From positions 110,684 through 120,476 of the forward strand of contig MGQN01000027.1 of NCBI GenBank assembly GCA_001797845.1: a DNA stretch of 9,793 bases, in the 5' to 3' direction. Position numbers and translations under genes: made by a program. The notes beneath the pieces are model-generated. The model saw only the letters and a list, made by a program, of their open reading frames with translations, was not told where the DNA came from and did no database searches. The DNA comes from Deltaproteobacteria bacterium RBG_16_44_11 (GTDB taxonomy: Bacteria; Desulfobacterota; Syntrophia; Syntrophales; Smithellaceae). This document shows, piece by piece, positions 7,510-9,793 of the stretch (position 1 is the first letter of the stretch; every line of letters begins with the position of its first letter).

Positions 7510-7656
7510 ATGAAGAAGGGAATGAAAAAGGCTTATGAAAAACCAATCCTGAAAAAAGAAAAAAAGATGAATTTCCCCATTGAAATTATTAACAAATCAA
7601 CTGGGGGAAAATATGTCTGTAAGCAGTGCTCTGGCTGTCATGGATGTAGCAGATAA
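7510..7656 (+). CDS. Candidate RiPP precursor peptide with CX2CX2CX2C core
   Basis: This small gene encodes 48 residues. The Lys-rich leader has YEKPIL at 9-14, matching the YxxPxL motif of lasso-type leaders, and continues with NFPIEI (21-26). A Gly-Gly at 32-33 is a plausible cleavage or boundary site. The C-terminal segment KYVCKQCSGCHGCSR (34-48) has four Cys (37, 40, 43, 46) exactly three residues apart, separated by KQ, SG and HG, and ends in Ser-Arg. AGGAG lies eight bases before the ATG. It sits four bases after the RRE gene and overlaps the next gene by 44 bases. I predict the leader is bound by the RRE protein and the Cys-rich core is cross-linked by the radical SAM enzyme. No close named family comes to mind. 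The alternative, a small metal-binding Cys peptide, is less likely given the leader and neighbours. Confidence 0.85.
   Translation: MKKGMKKAYEKPILKKEKKMNFPIEIINKSTGGKYVCKQCSGCHGCSR
7603..7608 (+). promoter_or_regulatory. Ribosome binding site inside the precursor gene
   Basis: GGGGGA at 7603-7608 lies four bases before ATG 7613 and within the Gly-Gly codons of the precursor. It supports ATG 7613 as the start of the next gene. ATG 7640 and ATG 7670 have no comparable element. Confidence 0.5.
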
Positions 7657-8488
7657 GGTTATTTCCGAAATGGAACTGACTATTCAGCAAGGTATAATCG
7701 CCTTGAGCCAGATAATTAGAGATTTCCTGCAAAAAGAGATTGAACTTACTCGTATATGTAGATTAGCATTGTTGTTGAAAGAAAGCGGCGTTAATCCCAA
7801 CAACGTTCTTTTCAAAAAGATAGCTGATAAGTGTATTAAAATGCAAAAAGATGACGGAGGGTGGTCTGATGTTCCCGAAACCATGTGGTGCGCGAGTTTT
7901 TTGAATTTATCAAACAAATATTCTAACTCAGTTGAAAAGGCATTGAAATGGATAAATGATCAAAGCCAGAAGACACAAGGTTGGGGTAAATCCTTAAGAG
8001 ACTCTGCCCGAATACCTACGACCGGCCTGATTCTCTACTTCCTTCCTCAGATTGCTTCAGATACCTATTTGAGATGGTTGGAGGGGGAATGGAAAAAAGA
8101 ATGGCAATCTGAACCTTGCCTGAATTATAAAGCTGCTTTTACATTAATGGCGTTCTATAAAAATAACTATCATCCGGAAGACAACGAAGTTATTTCCAAA
8201 ACTGTTCGCTGGCTAGCCGATCAACAGAATGATGATGGCGGTTGGGGACCTTGGAAAGATCACCCAATTGGAAGTGACCCTTGGTGCACAGGGATTTGTT
8301 TGGTGTCGCTTCTTCATTATCCGAATGAATTGCCTCAGAAAGTATTACGCCATGGTTTGGAATGGATTAAGAAAAATAAACTTCCAAGTAGCCTGTGGGC
8401 TTATCACTATATTGAAGATGGAAGCGCTTGGGCACTATACGCCTTAACTATGGGATACAGCTTATTGAGTAAAAGAAAAAATGATTAA
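7613..8488 (+). CDS. Squalene-cyclase/prenyltransferase-repeat toroid protein of unknown role in a RiPP operon
   Basis: This 291-residue soluble protein has repeats of the alpha/alpha-toroid shared by terpene cyclases and protein prenyltransferase beta subunits. QW-like repeats are seen at QKDDGGW (78-84), QGWG (122-125) and QNDDGGWGPW (205-214), with a further Trp-rich helix at 259-278. The segment GSDPWCTGICLVSLL (220-234) aligns by eye with the DxDDTA region of class II cyclases, but the catalytic DD is replaced by Trp-Cys, so normal protonation-driven cyclisation is unlikely. At 291 residues it is about half a squalene-hopene cyclase. The start is uncertain: ATG 7613 has a GGGGGA ribosome site inside the precursor gene; TTG 7580, ATG 7640 and ATG 7670 are alternatives. 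It overlaps the next gene by eight bases. It might modify, hold or prenylate the peptide; none of these is shown. Confidence 0.8.
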   Translation: MSVSSALAVMDVADKVISEMELTIQQGIIALSQIIRDFLQKEIELTRICRLALLLKESGVNPNNVLFKKIADKCIKMQKDDGGWSDVPETMWCASFLNLSNKYSNSVEKALKWINDQSQKTQGWGKSLRDSARIPTTGLILYFLPQIASDTYLRWLEGEWKKEWQSEPCLNYKAAFTLMAFYKNNYHPEDNEVISKTVRWLADQQNDDGGWGPWKDHPIGSDPWCTGICLVSLLHYPNELPQKVLRHGLEWIKKNKLPSSLWAYHYIEDGSAWALYALTMGYSLLSKRKND

Positions 8489-9323
8489 TGAGTTAGAAAA
8501 GATAATTATTCAGAATATAAAGGAAATTCCTCAAGTTCCCTTGTCGCTTTTATTATCAGGCGGCATTGATTCTTCACTTGTCCTAGCGCTTCTTCGCAAA
8601 GTATATCCTCAAGTGCCAATATCAACATTTACTCTTGCTAAATCAAAAGATTATCCGGATATTGTTTATGCACGTGAAGTTGCGGATTTATTCTGCGCAG
8701 AGCATCATGAGGTGATCATCTCCGACCAAACCTACCGAAACTTTCTTAGCGAATACGAAAAAACAAAGCAGTACAGCTTTAAGGGCGACATCAATGTATA
8801 TATCCTTTGCTCATTGGCTAAAACATTCAGCACCAACATTGTTACCGGTGATGGCGGGGATGAATGTTTTGGTGGTTATTGGCTTCATGAGTATCCTTTA
8901 GGGCATAAGGAGACAGGCAATATCAAATCCTTTGAAGATATTCATCCTGTCCCGCGGAAACACTTAAGCGAAATGGTTAGTATGGGTTTTAGAGACTTTT
9001 TGTTCAAAGAAAAATCGCAAGTAGAAGATTACGATGCAGTGTGGGAATATTTTGTAAGCTGTCTGGCGCCAAAGCATCTTGCCCCATTATTACATACAGC
9101 AAAAGTTCTAGATATTGATGTTTATACCCCCCTCTTTTCCGCGTCTTTTATAAATTTTATGAGGACGTTACCTATTTGTGACAGAACAGGAAGAAAGATA
9201 GAAAGGCAATTGGCCTCAATGTATTTGCCTGAATCGGTTGTAGAAAGAGAAAGTATCGGATTTGACATAGCATTACAGTGGAAACCCCCATGGACAGGCC
9301 ATAGCTGTGCAGAAGAAGCATGA
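8481..9323 (+). CDS. Stand-alone asparagine-synthetase-like PP-loop enzyme (possible peptide cyclase/amidase)
   Basis: This 280-residue protein contains only the ATP pyrophosphatase half of the asparagine synthetase B family. The PP-loop LSGGIDSS is at 25-32, and TGDGGDECFGGY (122-133) corresponds to the usual SGEGADELFGGY. The final part has VYTPLFSASFINFMRTLP, typical of AsnB. No N-terminal Cys-type glutaminase domain exists, so it does not draw ammonia from glutamine on its own. Related enzymes in lasso clusters (McjC type) and beta-lactam synthetase adenylate a carboxyl group and form an amide. The association with a YxxPxL leader and RRE suggests the same logic on the peptide here. The start overlaps the toroid gene by eight bases, with only a weak A-rich ribosome site. 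The C-terminus may be altered: after a run of five C near 9285-9289 another frame continues in a helix-like peptide to 9369. Confidence 0.82.
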   Translation: MINELEKIIIQNIKEIPQVPLSLLLSGGIDSSLVLALLRKVYPQVPISTFTLAKSKDYPDIVYAREVADLFCAEHHEVIISDQTYRNFLSEYEKTKQYSFKGDINVYILCSLAKTFSTNIVTGDGGDECFGGYWLHEYPLGHKETGNIKSFEDIHPVPRKHLSEMVSMGFRDFLFKEKSQVEDYDAVWEYFVSCLAPKHLAPLLHTAKVLDIDVYTPLFSASFINFMRTLPICDRTGRKIERQLASMYLPESVVERESIGFDIALQWKPPWTGHSCAEEA

Positions 9324-9450
9324 AGATTTTAGTTTTGCGCTTAAGAGAAAAGGAGAAGATGTTTTATAAAAAGACATAATGCTGGACAAGGGAAAAGTAG
9401 TTCTGTAATTGCATCACTCTTTGATACTTGGAAATAATAAGGAAGATAAG

Positions 9451-9793
9451 ATGGCTAAAGAGTTTACACGCAATGGAATGTTAGAGTGGCTAATAAAACA
9501 CTATAAGAAGAACGGTTATAAAGTAACTACCTACTCTAAAGAATTTTTACCCGCCAGAGTGGCTTTTTACTGCAAAAAGAAAAGCAAAGATGGAATTGTA
9601 GATGAAATCATAGTTGAGCCTACCATAGATGATTGTCTCTCAGTGGATAGTTTTTTTCCCGAGCTCCGTATTCCTAAAATCGAGATTCCAAAAGCACACC
9701 CAGTTATAATACCGGGTGCTTCTCCAGTGCGCTTCTACCAATATTATTTCCCTAATGCTAAAATATTTTTGGCATTTCCTGAATACGTTAAGG
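9451..9793 (+). CDS. Unidentified protein, 3'-truncated by window edge
   Basis: ATG at 9451 follows AAGGA by seven bases and the frame stays open to the window end, giving 114 residues without a stop. I do not recognise it. The N-terminus is basic and looks soluble (EWLIKHYKKNGYKVTTYSKE), followed by a Lys-rich segment (CKKKSKDG), an acidic beta-like part (VDEIIVEPTIDD), and a Pro-rich region with RFYQYYFPNAKIFLAFPE. No signal peptide, membrane segment or nucleotide-binding motif is seen. It is on the same strand as the RiPP operon, 127 bases after the PP-loop gene, so membership in that operon is possible but not shown. The 9324-9450 gap has no clear gene or terminator. Confidence 0.6.
   Translation, partial: MAKEFTRNGMLEWLIKHYKKNGYKVTTYSKEFLPARVAFYCKKKSKDGIVDEIIVEPTIDDCLSVDSFFPELRIPKIEIPKAHPVIIPGASPVRFYQYYFPNAKIFLAFPEYVK

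Noticed and set aside
7510..9323. A classical lasso peptide cluster
   Set aside because: YxxPxL, RRE and an AsnB-like enzyme fit, but there is no B2-type protease, the core is a Cys repeat without an obvious ring acceptor, and a SPASM enzyme and a toroid are present.
9379..9403. Tiny ORF beginning MLDKGK after the PP-loop gene
   Set aside because: It has only nine codons or fewer with no good ribosome site, and no resemblance to a precursor.
9421..9449. TTGATA-17-AGATAA promoter before the last gene
   Set aside because: The -10 would end one base before the ATG, so transcription would begin inside the gene, and the -10 match is poor.
1..9793. CRISPR arrays, tRNA or rRNA genes, complete insertion sequences
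   Set aside because: No regularly spaced direct repeats, no recognisable RNA gene, and no transposase were seen by eye on either strand.

Overview
The window looks like a chromosomal piece of a syntrophic, strictly anaerobic deltaproteobacterium (Desulfobacterota, Syntrophus/Smithella-like). The main clue is a 627-residue HMGL-type synthase with an unusual C-terminal sensor-like domain. From memory, its size and class fit the Re-citrate synthase described from Syntrophus aciditrophicus. This taxonomic placement is an inference; no rRNA is present.

Bases 1-5841 are housekeeping. The 3' two-thirds of aspS (aspartyl-tRNA synthetase, cut by the window edge) is followed on the same strand by the putative Re-citrate synthase. 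Facing them on the minus strand is a two-gene unit, adk (adenylate kinase) followed directly by a UvrD/Rep-type helicase. A good sigma-70-type promoter (TTGACC, 17-bp spacer, TATAAG) precedes adk. The two convergent units are separated by a short gap with two inverted repeats.

Bases 5842-6201 form a boundary with no convincing intact gene. They hold an imperfect hairpin and a short decayed piece that resembles the C-terminal tail of Eco57I-type restriction-modification enzymes. A near-consensus promoter (TTGACA, 17-bp spacer, TATGAT) lies inside that decayed piece and points into the next operon.

Bases 6202-9323 are the most interesting part: a compact operon that reads as a biosynthetic cluster for a ribosomally made, post-translationally modified peptide (RiPP). 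In order it has a radical SAM/SPASM enzyme, a PqqD-like leader-binding protein (RRE), a 48-residue precursor peptide at 7510-7656, a squalene-cyclase-like alpha/alpha-toroid protein, and a stand-alone asparagine-synthetase-like ATP pyrophosphatase. The precursor has a lasso-type YxxPxL leader motif, a Gly-Gly, and a C-terminal core with four Cys at three-residue spacing (CX2CX2CX2C). Genes overlap or nearly touch, which suggests one co-translated unit. The proposed pathway is RRE binding of the leader, radical SAM chemistry on the Cys-rich core, and an ATP-dependent acyl transfer by the PP-loop enzyme. The toroid protein has an unknown role and appears to lack the DxDD acid of class II cyclases. 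No protease or exporter is visible. I do not recognise this gene combination as a named RiPP class.

An unidentified partial gene (9451 onward) runs off the right edge.
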